In this document: one piece after another, positions 10,340 to 18,278 of the stretch
Numbering within the stretch: the stretch's first letter is position 1
How the letters are laid out: the number at the start of each line of letters is the position of its first letter
Assembly (NCBI RefSeq): GCF_040729435.1
Contig: NZ_CP160398.1
Span: forward strand, 1 to 64,000
Direction of reading: 5' to 3'
Length of the DNA stretch: 64,000 nucleotides
Source of the DNA: Pseudomonas sp. HOU2
Lineage (GTDB): Bacteria; Pseudomonadota; Gammaproteobacteria; Pseudomonadales; Pseudomonadaceae
Position numbers and translations under genes: made by a program
Notes under the pieces: model-generated
Database searches by the model: none
Told to the model about the DNA's origin: nothing
What the model saw: the letters and a program-made list of their open reading frames with translations, nothing else

Positions 10340-11518
10340 ATGTCTATCTACGAAGTCACTAGCGAGTCTTGTGCAATGCCGGCAGAAAATGCCTTCCCCT
10401 TGTCGGTTGCCACCGAGGGGGCTGGTCATCTGAGCCTGAAGGTGGACGGTGAAAATCTCGAATTCAACTATCGGCCGATACCTGCACCGGCGTCATCGCC
10501 AGCCTTGTACCTGTCTGCCCCGGTGATCGAAGTGTTGGAGGGCGGGATGCTTGATCCTTCTCTGAGCAACGCATTCGTCAGGATTGCGCCATATCCGAAC
10601 ATGCTCTGCGGCGACAAACTGGTGCTGAGCTGGCAAGGGCTCGACGATGAAGGACTGGCTTATAGTCATGAAGCCACTCGCTCGGTAAGCGAAGGTCAGG
10701 TGGGCGCGGAAATCGTCTTTGTCATAAAAGGTCAGCACGTTGCGGCGCTGGAGCGTGGCTCACTGGAGGTTTACTGGACGCTACACAGCGTTGCACTGTC
10801 CCAACCGGTGTCATCCCGTCGCCTGCAGCTGGATGTGGGCGATCCCGAGCCTGGGCTGCTTGCACCAATCATTGAAGAAACAGTCGGTGGAACGCTCGAC
10901 CCATCCCGTGTTCCGCAGGGGACAAGTGTCATCGTCCGGCCCTATGCCCGGATGGCTGCCGGTGACCGCATCAGCCTGTCCTGGCAGGGCGCCGAGGGGA
11001 TGCCGGTGTTCAATGATGTGCTAATCGTAGAACCGTTTGCCGTTGGTCAGGCGCTGTCTTTCTGGATAACCGCCGATCGCATCTCGGCTCATTCCACACA
11101 AGAGGTGAGCGTCAGTTACCGGGTTGAATCAGCAGCGGCGCAGGTGAGGAACTCCGTGAGCTCGCGAGTTCTGATCGCACCGTTGATTCGAGGAGATCTT
11201 GCGGCACCCCAAGTGCTGGAAGCACAAGACGGTGAGCTGGAGGCTGCAGACACCGTGGACGGGGTTACCGTGGTGATTGGCGATGCCCAGGCCGAGGAAG
11301 GAGAGTTGGTGTACCTGAAATGCGATGGAGAGTACTTCAGTCATCGCGATGACCGGGACATCACTCGGGAAAACGCCGGGCAACCTCTGGTATTCATCGT
11401 GCCGTACCGCTTCTGGCGCGAGCATCGGGAAACCGTAGTGCAGGTATCGTATTTGGTGGAGCGACTGGATGATGCCAGTCAGGCTTCCGGTATTACCCGC
11501 ATTCGGGTGCGGGCGTAA
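10340..11518 (+). CDS. Hypothetical protein of three tandem beta-rich repeats
   Basis: 392 residues, function unknown. After a 45-residue leader it has three tandem units of roughly 100 residues. Units one and two open almost identically (APVIEVLEGGMLDPS and APIIEETVGGTLDPS) and carry V-R-PY-M-GD-LSWQG; unit three (APQVLEAQDGELEAAD) is more diverged. The pattern resembles Ig-like modules of large Pseudomonas surface or repeat proteins, but there is no signal peptide, anchor or catalytic motif. The ATG at 10340 follows GGAG at 6 bases; an ATG 12 bases earlier is too close to AAGGA. It may be a binding or structural protein. Confidence 0.75.
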   Translation: MSIYEVTSESCAMPAENAFPLSVATEGAGHLSLKVDGENLEFNYRPIPAPASSPALYLSAPVIEVLEGGMLDPSLSNAFVRIAPYPNMLCGDKLVLSWQGLDDEGLAYSHEATRSVSEGQVGAEIVFVIKGQHVAALERGSLEVYWTLHSVALSQPVSSRRLQLDVGDPEPGLLAPIIEETVGGTLDPSRVPQGTSVIVRPYARMAAGDRISLSWQGAEGMPVFNDVLIVEPFAVGQALSFWITADRISAHSTQEVSVSYRVESAAAQVRNSVSSRVLIAPLIRGDLAAPQVLEAQDGELEAADTVDGVTVVIGDAQAEEGELVYLKCDGEYFSHRDDRDITRENAGQPLVFIVPYRFWREHRETVVQVSYLVERLDDASQASGITRIRVRA

Positions 11519-11541
11519 CCCTGGATTGAGCGATGGTTCGA

Positions 11542-11573
11542 CCTTTGCGGGTTTTTGATTCGACCCGCAAAGG
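11542..11573. terminator. Bidirectional hairpin between convergent genes
   Basis: An 11-bp stem CCTTTGCGGGT/ACCCGCAAAGG lies between the convergent three-repeat gene and DAHP synthase gene. There is no strong U-tract on either side, so termination efficiency is uncertain. Confidence 0.6.
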
Positions 11574-11585
11574 CGGTTCTGACCG

Positions 11586-12650
11586 TCAGGTTTTAAGCCG
11601 TTTGGCCGCGTTCGACAACAACTGCTCCGTTGCACTGAACCCCAGGCAACCATCGGTGACCGATACGCCATAGCGCAGGGCAGGGCTCAAAGGCTGACAG
11701 CCCTCGAACAGATGGGATTCGATCATCATGCCGATCAAGGTGCGATCACCTTGCAGGCGTTGTTCGAGCACCTCGTTGAACACGTCAGGCTGGCGCAGTG
11801 GATCCTTGCCGCTGTTCGCGTGGCTGCAGTCGACCATGATACGGCTCGGTATCTTCAGGCGGTTCAGGTCGGCATGTACCCGGGCGACGCTTTCGCGATC
11901 GTAGTTCGGGCCTTGATGACCACCGCGCAGTACCAGGTGCGTATCGGGGTTGCCGGGCGTCTGAATGATTGCCGGGTGCCCTTGGCTGTCGACGCCGAAG
12001 TGTCGATGCGGGTGGGCTGCCGAACGCATGGCATCGACCGCCACGGTTACGCCACCGTCGGTGCCGTTCTTGAAGCCAACGGGCATGCTCAGGCCGCTGG
12101 CCATTTCCCGATGGATCTGCGACTCGGTGGTGCGTGCACCGATGGCAACCCAACTGAGCAGGTCGTCGAAGTAGCCGGCGGCCATTGGTTGCAGCAGCTC
12201 GGTCGCGATGGGCAGTCCCAGGTGGATCATCTCAAGCATCAATTCACGCGACAGGGTCAGGCCGGCGGCCATGTCATCGCTGCCATCGAGGTGCGGGTCG
12301 TACGCCAGGCCTTTCCAGCCGACGGTGGTGCGTGGTTTTTCGATGTAGGCGCGCATCACCAGCAACATCTCGTCGCTGACTTCATGGGCCAGGCGGGAAA
12401 GTTTTTCGGCGTATTCGAGTGCGGAACGCGGGTCATGAATCGAGCAAGGGCCGACGACGACCAGCAGACGATGGTCTTCGCCATTGAGAATCGCGCGTAC
12501 CGCCTGGCGGTGGGCTGCGACTTGCTGGGCGAGGGCATTGCTCAGGGGCAATTGCTGTTTGAGCTGTAACGAGCTGGGCAGACGCAGGGTCAGTGCTTCG
12601 TTGGCAGAGTTCAGGGTGGTCAGTGGCAGAGCAGAAACAGACGAGTTCAT
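11586..12650 (-). CDS. 3-deoxy-7-phosphoheptulonate (DAHP) synthase, type I
   Basis: A 354-residue AroF/G/H-type enzyme joining phosphoenolpyruvate and erythrose-4-phosphate, the first step of the shikimate pathway to Phe, Tyr and Trp. Family segments include VVGPCSIHD, MRAYIEKPRTTVGWKG, GARTTESQIHRE, VGFKNGTDG and MVDCSHANSGK. The ATG at 12648-12650 follows AGGA; an upstream in-frame extension overlaps leader peptide 2 and is rejected. Which isozyme it is (Tyr-, Trp- or Phe-sensitive) cannot be read from sequence, so no aroF/G/H symbol is given. It is preceded by two aromatic-rich leader ORFs and a strong terminator, implying attenuation by aromatic amino-acid supply. Confidence 0.93.
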   Translation of the reverse strand: MNSSVSALPLTTLNSANEALTLRLPSSLQLKQQLPLSNALAQQVAAHRQAVRAILNGEDHRLLVVVGPCSIHDPRSALEYAEKLSRLAHEVSDEMLLVMRAYIEKPRTTVGWKGLAYDPHLDGSDDMAAGLTLSRELMLEMIHLGLPIATELLQPMAAGYFDDLLSWVAIGARTTESQIHREMASGLSMPVGFKNGTDGGVTVAVDAMRSAAHPHRHFGVDSQGHPAIIQTPGNPDTHLVLRGGHQGPNYDRESVARVHADLNRLKIPSRIMVDCSHANSGKDPLRQPDVFNEVLEQRLQGDRTLIGMMIESHLFEGCQPLSPALRYGVSVTDGCLGFSATEQLLSNAAKRLKT

Positions 12651-12697
12651 ATTCGGAATTCCTGGGCTGGCGGCGGGTGCTTCCCGCTCACTCGGCC

Positions 12698-12850
12698 CTA
12701 CTGGGGTGTTCGACAATTGGCCGTATTGGCTGCGTGTGAGTGCTTGCCACCTGTGGGTGACCGATCGGAGGCGGCAGGCTGTCCCGAGCGGAGGCTGCTA
12801 AATCGCCAGGCGGTAAAAGTGTCGTAACGGTAATAAGTGGCGTAGTTCAT
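12698..12850 (-). CDS. Leader peptide 2 upstream of DAHP synthase (Tyr-rich)
   Basis: A 50-residue ORF beginning MNYATYYRYDTFTAWRF, with four Tyr, two Phe and one Trp in the first 17 residues. GAGGA lies 8 bases before the ATG at 12848-12850. It ends 47 bases before the DAHP synthase start. The composition suggests ribosome stalling on aromatic codons rather than an enzyme. It lies downstream of the strong terminator at 12902-12944, so it may be a second control layer or translationally coupled to the synthase. It could instead be a small functional protein. Confidence 0.7.
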   Translation of the reverse strand: MNYATYYRYDTFTAWRFSSLRSGQPAASDRSPTGGKHSHAANTANCRTPQ

Positions 12851-12901
12851 GTGGTGATTCCTCAAAGTGTCTGGTGTGTTGCTGAAAAATTTCGGGCCTG
12901 A

Positions 12902-12944
12902 AAAAACAAAACCCCCGGTCGGGAGGCCGACCGGGGGTTGAGAA
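12902..12944 (-). terminator. Strong intrinsic terminator in the DAHP synthase leader
   Basis: On the minus strand, CCCCCGGTCGG-CCTC-CCGACCGGGGG is followed by TTTTGTTTTTT. This 11-bp GC-rich stem with a long U-tract lies between leader peptide 1 and leader peptide 2, upstream of the synthase. The position is that of a classical attenuator. The competing antiterminator pairing was not resolved by eye. Confidence 0.88.
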
Positions 12945-12986
12945 TTCTCTGGTAGGCGACCCGTTTTCATGGGCGCCGTGTGGGTA

Positions 12987-13115
12987 TCAGGCGCGCCAGT
13001 GGCTAAACCAATACCCAAAATAAAAGCTTGCTGGAGCGCACACGTCATTCGCCCGGGCAGCCGCAACCGAGCGCAGGGCGCTGGCGGAACGAAGCTGTGA
13101 GAGGGCGTTGAACAT
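12987..13115 (-). CDS. Leader peptide 1 upstream of DAHP synthase (Phe/Tyr/Trp run)
   Basis: A 42-residue ORF starting MFNALSQLRS, with GGAG 8 bases before the ATG at 13113-13115. Its C-terminal end reads SFYFGYWFSHWRA, with three Phe, two Tyr and two Trp within 12 residues just before the stop. This is the pattern expected of an aromatic amino-acid attenuation peptide. Its stop lies about 43 bases upstream of the strong terminator, so ribosome position could influence hairpin choice. It was found by direct translation. Confidence 0.75.
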   Translation of the reverse strand: MFNALSQLRSASALRSVAAARANDVCAPASFYFGYWFSHWRA

Positions 13116-13139
13116 GGTTTGTCTCCGATGAATGCGCCG

Positions 13140-13169
13140 AGCTTACTAGAGGCCCGTACGCCTGAGCAA
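13140..13169 (-). promoter_or_regulatory. Candidate sigma-70 promoter of the DAHP synthase leader transcript
   Basis: On the minus strand, TTGCTC (13164-13169) and TAAGCT (13140-13145) are 18 bases apart. This would start transcription shortly before leader peptide 1. Matches to consensus are moderate. Confidence 0.4.
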
Positions 13170-13266
13170 TCAGAAATTGCTATCGATCATTCAAGGCGTT
13201 ACCTATCGTTCTGGTGCCTCGGACGTTGTGACACACTGAGATTTTGCGCAAGCCCAAGGATGAATA

Positions 13267-14028
13267 ATGTCGACGTTCACCATTGCTGCAGCCCAATCGT
13301 TTTCCGTTGCCGGTGATCTGGCGGCGAACATCGCCCGTCATTTGCGCTTCATGGCCGTGGCGGCTGAGCAGGGCGTCGAGCTGCTGGTGTTCCCGGAGCT
13401 GTCGCTGACAGGCTACGAAGGCCAGATGGCCGCCGACCTGGCAATCGATCCGCAGGGCACGGTGCTGCAACGCTTGCGCGATCGCGCTCGCGAGCTGGGC
13501 CTCACAGCTGTCGTCGGCATGCCGATTCGCCACGAGGACAGTGCGCAGGTATTGATCGGCGCGCTGACGTTAGCCGGGGACGGTTCTCTCAAGGTTTACA
13601 GCAAACAACATTTGCACAGTGGCGAAGAACTCTTTTATGCCTCTGGGGCTGGTGGTTCTACCTTGCGGATAGCCAGCGATACCGTCGCGCTGGCGGTCTG
13701 TGCTGATTTTTCCCACGCCAGTCACGCGGCAGCGGCCGCCGAGGTTGGCGCCGACCTGTACGCAGCAGGCGTGCTGATTGGCGAGAAAGGTTATGGCGTA
13801 GATAGCGCAATATTGCAGGGCTATGCCCAAAACCACTTAATGGCGGTGCTGATGGCCAATCACGCCGGGCTCACGGGTGGATGGCAATCGGCGGGTCGCA
13901 GTGCAGTCTGGTCTGAAAATGGCACGCTGGTCGCCGCCGCGCCAGGCCCTGGTGAACTGTTGGTCGTCGCGCGACGTGATGCCGGCGAATGGCAGGGACG
14001 GGTAGTACCCGTGGTGGTGGGGCAATGA
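13267..14028 (+). CDS. Carbon-nitrogen hydrolase (nitrilase superfamily amidase)
   Basis: A 253-residue nitrilase-fold hydrolase. The catalytic triad is visible: Glu44 in LLVFPELSLTGYEG, Lys113 in VYSKQHL, and Cys145 in LAVCADFSH. It probably cleaves a small amide or omega-amide in the cytoplasm; the substrate cannot be named. Its stop overlaps the start of the downstream acetyltransferase (ATGA at 14025-14028), so the two are co-translated. Confidence 0.88.
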   Translation: MSTFTIAAAQSFSVAGDLAANIARHLRFMAVAAEQGVELLVFPELSLTGYEGQMAADLAIDPQGTVLQRLRDRARELGLTAVVGMPIRHEDSAQVLIGALTLAGDGSLKVYSKQHLHSGEELFYASGAGGSTLRIASDTVALAVCADFSHASHAAAAAEVGADLYAAGVLIGEKGYGVDSAILQGYAQNHLMAVLMANHAGLTGGWQSAGRSAVWSENGTLVAAAPGPGELLVVARRDAGEWQGRVVPVVVGQ

Positions 14029-14468
14029 CTTACCGTTTGCGTCGCGCCGAACAGTCTGATCGGGTATTTGCCCGAGAGCTGACGTGTCAGAACATGCTGC
14101 GCTATTACATTGCCCATGATCTGCTGTGGCAGGACGAAGCATTCGACGTTGCCTGGGAAGGCCGGGACAACTGGCTGATCCTACTTGGTGAAATTCCTGT
14201 GGGATTTTTCAGTCTCAGTCGCGATCGCCGAGCCTTGTACATACGCGAGCTGCAGATAGCCGAGGCCTCTCGCAGGCAGGGTGCAGGATCCTGGGCGATT
14301 GATCAGGTTGTCGCCCTGGCTTGTGGCGAAAAACTCCAGGCACTGCGTTTGACAGTATTCAAAAATAATCCGGCGCAAAGTCTGTATAAGAGAAAAGGCT
14401 TCAAGGTGTGTGGCGAGGACGAGTGTTTCCTGAGGATGCAGCTCGATTTCGGTACACCTGTGCTCTGA
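14025..14468 (+). CDS. GNAT-family N-acetyltransferase
   Basis: 147 residues. The acetyl-CoA site region appears as LYIRELQIAEASRRQGAGSWAI, followed by the C-terminal LTVFKNNPAQSLYKRKGFKV typical of GNAT enzymes. The ATG overlaps the amidase stop as ATGA, which sets the start; an in-frame ATG 36 bases upstream lies within the amidase gene. The substrate (amine or protein N-terminus) is unknown. The pairing with an amidase suggests linked metabolism of an amine or amide compound, which is inference only. Confidence 0.87.
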   Translation: MTYRLRRAEQSDRVFARELTCQNMLRYYIAHDLLWQDEAFDVAWEGRDNWLILLGEIPVGFFSLSRDRRALYIRELQIAEASRRQGAGSWAIDQVVALACGEKLQALRLTVFKNNPAQSLYKRKGFKVCGEDECFLRMQLDFGTPVL

Positions 14469-14595
14469 AACCCACGGCCGGCAAGCCCTCGATGATGAAT
14501 TGAAACTTTTTAAATGACGCTTGCCGCTAGGTCTGTCCGGCACTTTTTGCTAAGGTGTCCGGCATCCCAATAAGACCATATCGCGAGGTGTCTGC

Positions 14596-15237
14596 TTGAT
14601 TAGGGTGCTAGTGGTCGATGACCATGATCTCGTTCGTACAGGCATTACACGTATGCTGGCCGATATCGATGGCTTGCAGGTGGTTGGACAGGCCGAGTCC
14701 GGGGAAGAATCCCTGATCAAGGCTCGTGAGTTGAAACCCGATGTGGTTCTGATGGACGTCAAGATGCCCGGTATCGGTGGTCTCGAGGCCACGCGCAAAC
14801 TGTTGCGCAGTCATCCGGATATCAAGGTTGTCGCTGTCACGGTGTGTGAGGAGGATCCGTTTCCTACACGTCTGTTGCAGGCAGGCGCCGCCGGCTACCT
14901 GACCAAGGGCGCTGGATTGCCGGAAATGGTTCAGGCGATCCGCCTGGTATTTGCCGGGCAGCGTTACATCAGCCCGCAGATTGCCCAGCAACTGGCGATC
15001 AAATCGTTCCAGCCAACCAACGATTCACCTTTCGATGCCTTGTCCGAACGGGAAATCGAGATAGCCTTGATGATTGTCGGCTGCCAGAAAGTGCAGATCA
15101 TCTCCGACAAACTTTGTCTGTCGCCGAAAACGGTGAACACTTACCGCTACCGGATCTTCGAAAAACTGTCGATCAGCAGCGACGTAGAGCTGACGCTGTT
15201 GGCAGTACGCCACGGCATGGTTGATGCCAGCGCCTGA
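14596..15237 (+). CDS. gacA: GacA response regulator
   Basis: 213 residues. The receiver domain (VLVVDDHD at the start, phospho-acceptor Asp54 in VLMDVKMPG, Lys in YLTKGAG) is joined to a LuxR-type helix-turn-helix ([15 protein letters not shown] to [16 protein letters not shown]). It matches GacA of fluorescent pseudomonads, the partner of GacS that activates small Rsm RNAs and so controls secondary metabolism, exoenzymes and biofilm. It starts with TTG at 14596 behind GAGG, as known for Pseudomonas gacA. It stands directly upstream of uvrC, the usual arrangement. Confidence 0.97.
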   Translation: MIRVLVVDDHDLVRTGITRMLADIDGLQVVGQAESGEESLIKARELKPDVVLMDVKMPGIGGLEATRKLLRSHPDIKVVAVTVCEEDPFPTRLLQAGAAGYLTKGAGLPEMVQAIRLVFAGQRYISPQIAQQLAIKSFQPTNDSPFDALSEREIEIALMIVGCQKVQIISDKLCLSPKTVNTYRYRIFEKLSISSDVELTLLAVRHGMVDASA

Positions 15238-15239
15238 TC

Positions 15240-17063
15240 ATGACTGAAGCATTCGATTCCGGCGCCTTTCTGGCGACAGTCAGTGGGCGTCCCGGCGTCT
15301 ATCGCATGTTCGACAGCGAGGCGCGCCTGCTGTATGTCGGTAAGGCCAAGAACCTCAAGAAGCGCCTTGCCAGCTATTTTCGCAAGACCGGGCTGGCGCC
15401 GAAAACCGCTGCGCTGGTCGGGCGTATCGCGCAGGTCGAAACGACCATCACCGCCAACGAAACCGAGGCGTTGCTGCTTGAACAGACGCTGATCAAGGAG
15501 TGGCGTCCGCCGTACAACATTCTGTTGCGCGACGATAAGTCCTATCCCTATGTCCTTCTGTCTGATGGCCAATTCCCACGTCTGAGCATCCACCGTGGCG
15601 CGAAGAAGGCCAAGGGCAGGTATTTCGGCCCGTACCCGAGCGCCGGGGCCATTCGCGAAAGCCTCAGCCTCTTGCAAAAGACCTTTTTCGTCCGTCAGTG
15701 CGAAGACAGCTACTACAAGAATCGCACGCGCCCGTGTCTTCAATATCAGATCAAGCGTTGCAAGGCGCCTTGTGTCGGCCTGGTCGAACCTGAGGTCTAC
15801 GCCGAGGATGTACGCCATTCGGTGATGTTTCTCGAGGGGCGCAGTCACGCCCTGACCAATGAGCTGTCAACCGCGATGGAAGAGGCGGCGATCAATCTGG
15901 AATTCGAGCGTGCTGCCGAGTTGCGTGACCAGATTGCCTTGCTGCGCCGGGTCCAGGACCAGCAAAGCATGGAAGGTGGCACGGGCGACATCGATGTTAT
16001 TGCAGCCTTCGTCAACCCGGGCGGCGCTTGCGTTCATTTGATCAGCGTGCGTGGCGGTCGTGTATTGGGCAGCAAGAACTTCTTTCCGCAGGTTGGTATC
16101 GAGGAGGAAGTTGCCGAAGTCATGGCGGCGTTTCTCGGTCAGTACTACATCAGCAGTCCGGAGCGCGACCTGCCCAGCGAGTTGATCGTCAATGTGGTAC
16201 CGGAAGACGCTACAGCCCTGATCGAAGCCATCCGCGAGTTGCGCGGTCGTGAACTGACCATCAGCCTTCGGGTGCGAGGCACACGGGCGCGCTGGCAGCA
16301 GTTGGCGGTCACCAATGCCGAGCAAGCGCTGGGCGCACGCCTGGCCAACCGTCAACACACGGCAGCGCGCTTCGATGCGCTGGCTGAAGTGCTGAATCTG
16401 GATGAGCCGCCACAGCGTCTTGAGTGCTATGACATCAGTCATTCCAGTGGTGAGGCCACCGTCGCTTCCTGTGTCGTGTTCGGCCCGGAAGGCGCAATCA
16501 AGTCCGACTATCGTCGCTACAACATTGAAGGCGTCACGGCGGGCGATGACTATGCGGCCATGCACCAGGCGTTGACTCGGCGCTTCAGCAAACTGAAGGA
16601 CGGGGAGGGCAAGCTGCCGGACATTCTGCTGGTCGACGGCGGCAAAGGTCAGTTGTCGATGGCCCGTGACGTGCTCAATGAATTGGCGGTGCCGGATCTG
16701 ATCCTGCTGGGTGTGGCCAAGGGCGCAACACGCAAGGCCGGCTTCGAAACTTTGTATCTTAATGATGCCGCCCATGAGTTCACCCTGCGCGGTGACTCAC
16801 CGGCACTGCACCTGATTCAGCAGATACGTGACGAAGCTCACCGCTTCGCAATTACCGGCCACCGTGCGCGGCGCGGCAAGACCCGCCGCACCTCGACGCT
16901 GGAAGGCGTTGCGGGTGTCGGGCCGACCCGGCGTCGGGACTTGTTGAAACATTTTGGTGGATTGCAGGAGCTGTCTCGTGCAAGCATCGAAGAGATCGCC
17001 AAAGCACCGGGGATCAGTAAAAAGCTCGCAGAGTCGATTTATGCAAACCTGCATAGCGAGTAG
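15240..17063 (+). CDS. uvrC: UvrC, nucleotide-excision repair endonuclease subunit
   Basis: 607 residues. UvrC makes both incisions around UvrB-marked lesions. The N-terminal GIY-YIG nuclease is visible ([21 protein letters not shown]), then a Cys-rich patch ([15 protein letters not shown]), the UVR UvrB-binding helix (about 200-240), the RNase-H-like nuclease ([22 protein letters not shown]) and C-terminal helix-hairpin-helix repeats ([20 protein letters not shown]). It starts 2 bases after the gacA stop and is probably co-transcribed with it. Confidence 0.97.
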   Translation: MTEAFDSGAFLATVSGRPGVYRMFDSEARLLYVGKAKNLKKRLASYFRKTGLAPKTAALVGRIAQVETTITANETEALLLEQTLIKEWRPPYNILLRDDKSYPYVLLSDGQFPRLSIHRGAKKAKGRYFGPYPSAGAIRESLSLLQKTFFVRQCEDSYYKNRTRPCLQYQIKRCKAPCVGLVEPEVYAEDVRHSVMFLEGRSHALTNELSTAMEEAAINLEFERAAELRDQIALLRRVQDQQSMEGGTGDIDVIAAFVNPGGACVHLISVRGGRVLGSKNFFPQVGIEEEVAEVMAAFLGQYYISSPERDLPSELIVNVVPEDATALIEAIRELRGRELTISLRVRGTRARWQQLAVTNAEQALGARLANRQHTAARFDALAEVLNLDEPPQRLECYDISHSSGEATVASCVVFGPEGAIKSDYRRYNIEGVTAGDDYAAMHQALTRRFSKLKDGEGKLPDILLVDGGKGQLSMARDVLNELAVPDLILLGVAKGATRKAGFETLYLNDAAHEFTLRGDSPALHLIQQIRDEAHRFAITGHRARRGKTRRTSTLEGVAGVGPTRRRDLLKHFGGLQELSRASIEEIAKAPGISKKLAESIYANLHSE

Positions 17064-17095
17064 AATGCCAACTCACCTCGTAGCCAGTTGTGCCG

Positions 17096-17656
17096 ATGAA
17101 TATCCCTAATCTGATTACCGTTCTCCGCGTCCTGCTCATCCCGATCTTCATTTTGTTGTTTTACCTGCCTTACCAGTGGAGCTACATGGCCTCCGCCTCG
17201 GTATTCGCCTTTGCGGCGGCAACTGACTGGCTGGATGGCTATCTGGCCCGCCGCCTGGAACAAAGTACGCCGTTTGGCGCATTCCTCGATCCGGTTGCCG
17301 ACAAGCTGATGGTGGCGGTCGCCCTGGTATTGCTGGTGCAGGAACACGGCAACTTGTGGCTGACACTTCCCGCAGCCGTCATCATCGGCCGCGAGATTGT
17401 CGTGTCGGCCTTGCGTGAATGGATGGCCGAACTGGGTGCCCGCGCTCATGTAGCAGTGTCCAATCTCGGCAAGTGGAAAACCGCAGCGCAGATGCTGGCG
17501 CTGGTGATCCTGCTGGCCAATCCCCGCGACTTCAGCTTCTGGGTCTTGCTGGGTTACTCCTTGCTGATGATCTCGGCAGGCCTGACATTGTGGTCGATGG
17601 TTCAATACCTGCGGGCCGCCTGGCCGCATCTGAAAACCGACGTTGAAAAGAAATAA
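17096..17656 (+). CDS. pgsA: PgsA, CDP-diacylglycerol-glycerol-3-phosphate phosphatidyltransferase
   Basis: 186 residues, an integral membrane enzyme making phosphatidylglycerol phosphate. The CDP-alcohol phosphotransferase motif D-x2-DG-x2-AR-x8-G-x3-D-x3-D is complete in [13 protein letters not shown]...[10 protein letters not shown]. Several transmembrane segments follow. The ATG at 17096 ([11 protein letters not shown]) is preferred to the GTG six bases earlier. It is third in gacA-uvrC-pgsA. Confidence 0.96.
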   Translation: MNIPNLITVLRVLLIPIFILLFYLPYQWSYMASASVFAFAAATDWLDGYLARRLEQSTPFGAFLDPVADKLMVAVALVLLVQEHGNLWLTLPAAVIIGREIVVSALREWMAELGARAHVAVSNLGKWKTAAQMLALVILLANPRDFSFWVLLGYSLLMISAGLTLWSMVQYLRAAWPHLKTDVEKK

Positions 17657-17676
17657 AACTTTTTTGAATCAAAGGG

Positions 17677-17704
17677 TTGACGGGGCATCTGAAATCTATA
17701 GAAT
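17677..17704 (+). promoter_or_regulatory. tRNA-Gly/Cys promoter
   Basis: TTGACG (17677-17682) and TAGAAT (17699-17704) are 16 bases apart, 12 bases before the tRNA-Gly gene. The expected start is near 17711. Confidence 0.75.
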
Positions 17705-17716
17705 GCGCCACACCAA

Positions 17717-17792
<76 letters not shown>

Positions 17793-17837
17793 GTTTGTAC
17801 GCGGTTGTTGTTGTGCTACTAAACAGCGATCGTTTGA

Positions 17838-17911
17838 GGCCGAGTAGCAAAATGGTTATGCAGTGGATTGCAAATCCACCTACGCCGGTTCGATTCCGAC
17901 CTCGGCCTCCA
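17838..17911 (+). tRNA. tRNA-Cys (GCA)
   Basis: 74 bases including CCA. Acceptor GGCCGAG/CTCGGCC, anticodon GCA in ATTGCAAAT, T-loop TTCGATT. The 3' half (17863-17910) and the following terminator recur with few changes at 20196-20287, marking this gene as an insertion target. Confidence 0.97.
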
Positions 17912-17916
17912 CTATT

Positions 17917-17952
17917 AAAAACCCCGTAGATCAATGATCTACGGGGTTTTTT
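17917..17952 (+). terminator. Terminator after tRNA-Cys
   Basis: Stem ACCCCGTAGATC/GATCTACGGGGT with loop AAT, followed by a run of T. A diverged copy lies at 20253-20287. Confidence 0.92.
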
Positions 17953-17973
17953 ATTGCCTGCGAAAAAGTGGGG

Positions 17974-18003
17974 TGTTCCGCAATTCTTGAGGGTGTTCCG
18001 CAA
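17974..18003. repeat. Direct repeat TGTTCCGCAA x2 at the left end of the island
   Basis: GGGTGTTCCGCAA occurs twice exactly 20 bases apart (core 17974-17983 and 17994-18003), just inside the tRNA-Cys terminator. The inverted form TTGCGGAACA occurs at 20147-20156 near the opposite end. These may be recombinase arm sites. Confidence 0.6.
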
Positions 18004-18065
18004 CCTATCGTACTGGCTACGTGGTTTTATTGGGGCTTTAGGTTTTTTCGTGGTGCTGCTGAGTT

Positions 18066-18142
18066 AACGTCAGGTGGCTGTCAAGAAACGATTTCAGAAT
18101 GAAATACGTTGCTGCTACAAGCGAGCCCTTGAACCTGACGTT
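18066..18142. repeat. Inverted repeat in the island (AACGTCAGGT)
   Basis: Ten-base arms AACGTCAGGT (18066-18075) and ACCTGACGTT (18133-18142) are separated by 57 A/T-rich bases. No ORF lies between. It could be a remnant of a small element or an operator pair upstream of the VWA gene. Confidence 0.45.
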
Positions 18143-18278
18143 ATCTAACAATTTCAATTAAAGGGTTGTGCAACTACGTCGCTGGCCTAATCTAATTTGC
18201 GCGTTCGGGTTCATAGTGATGCAGCTGAGCGATAGCCCGGAAGAGGAAGGAAATTTTAATTTTTCAAGGAGCGTGCAA

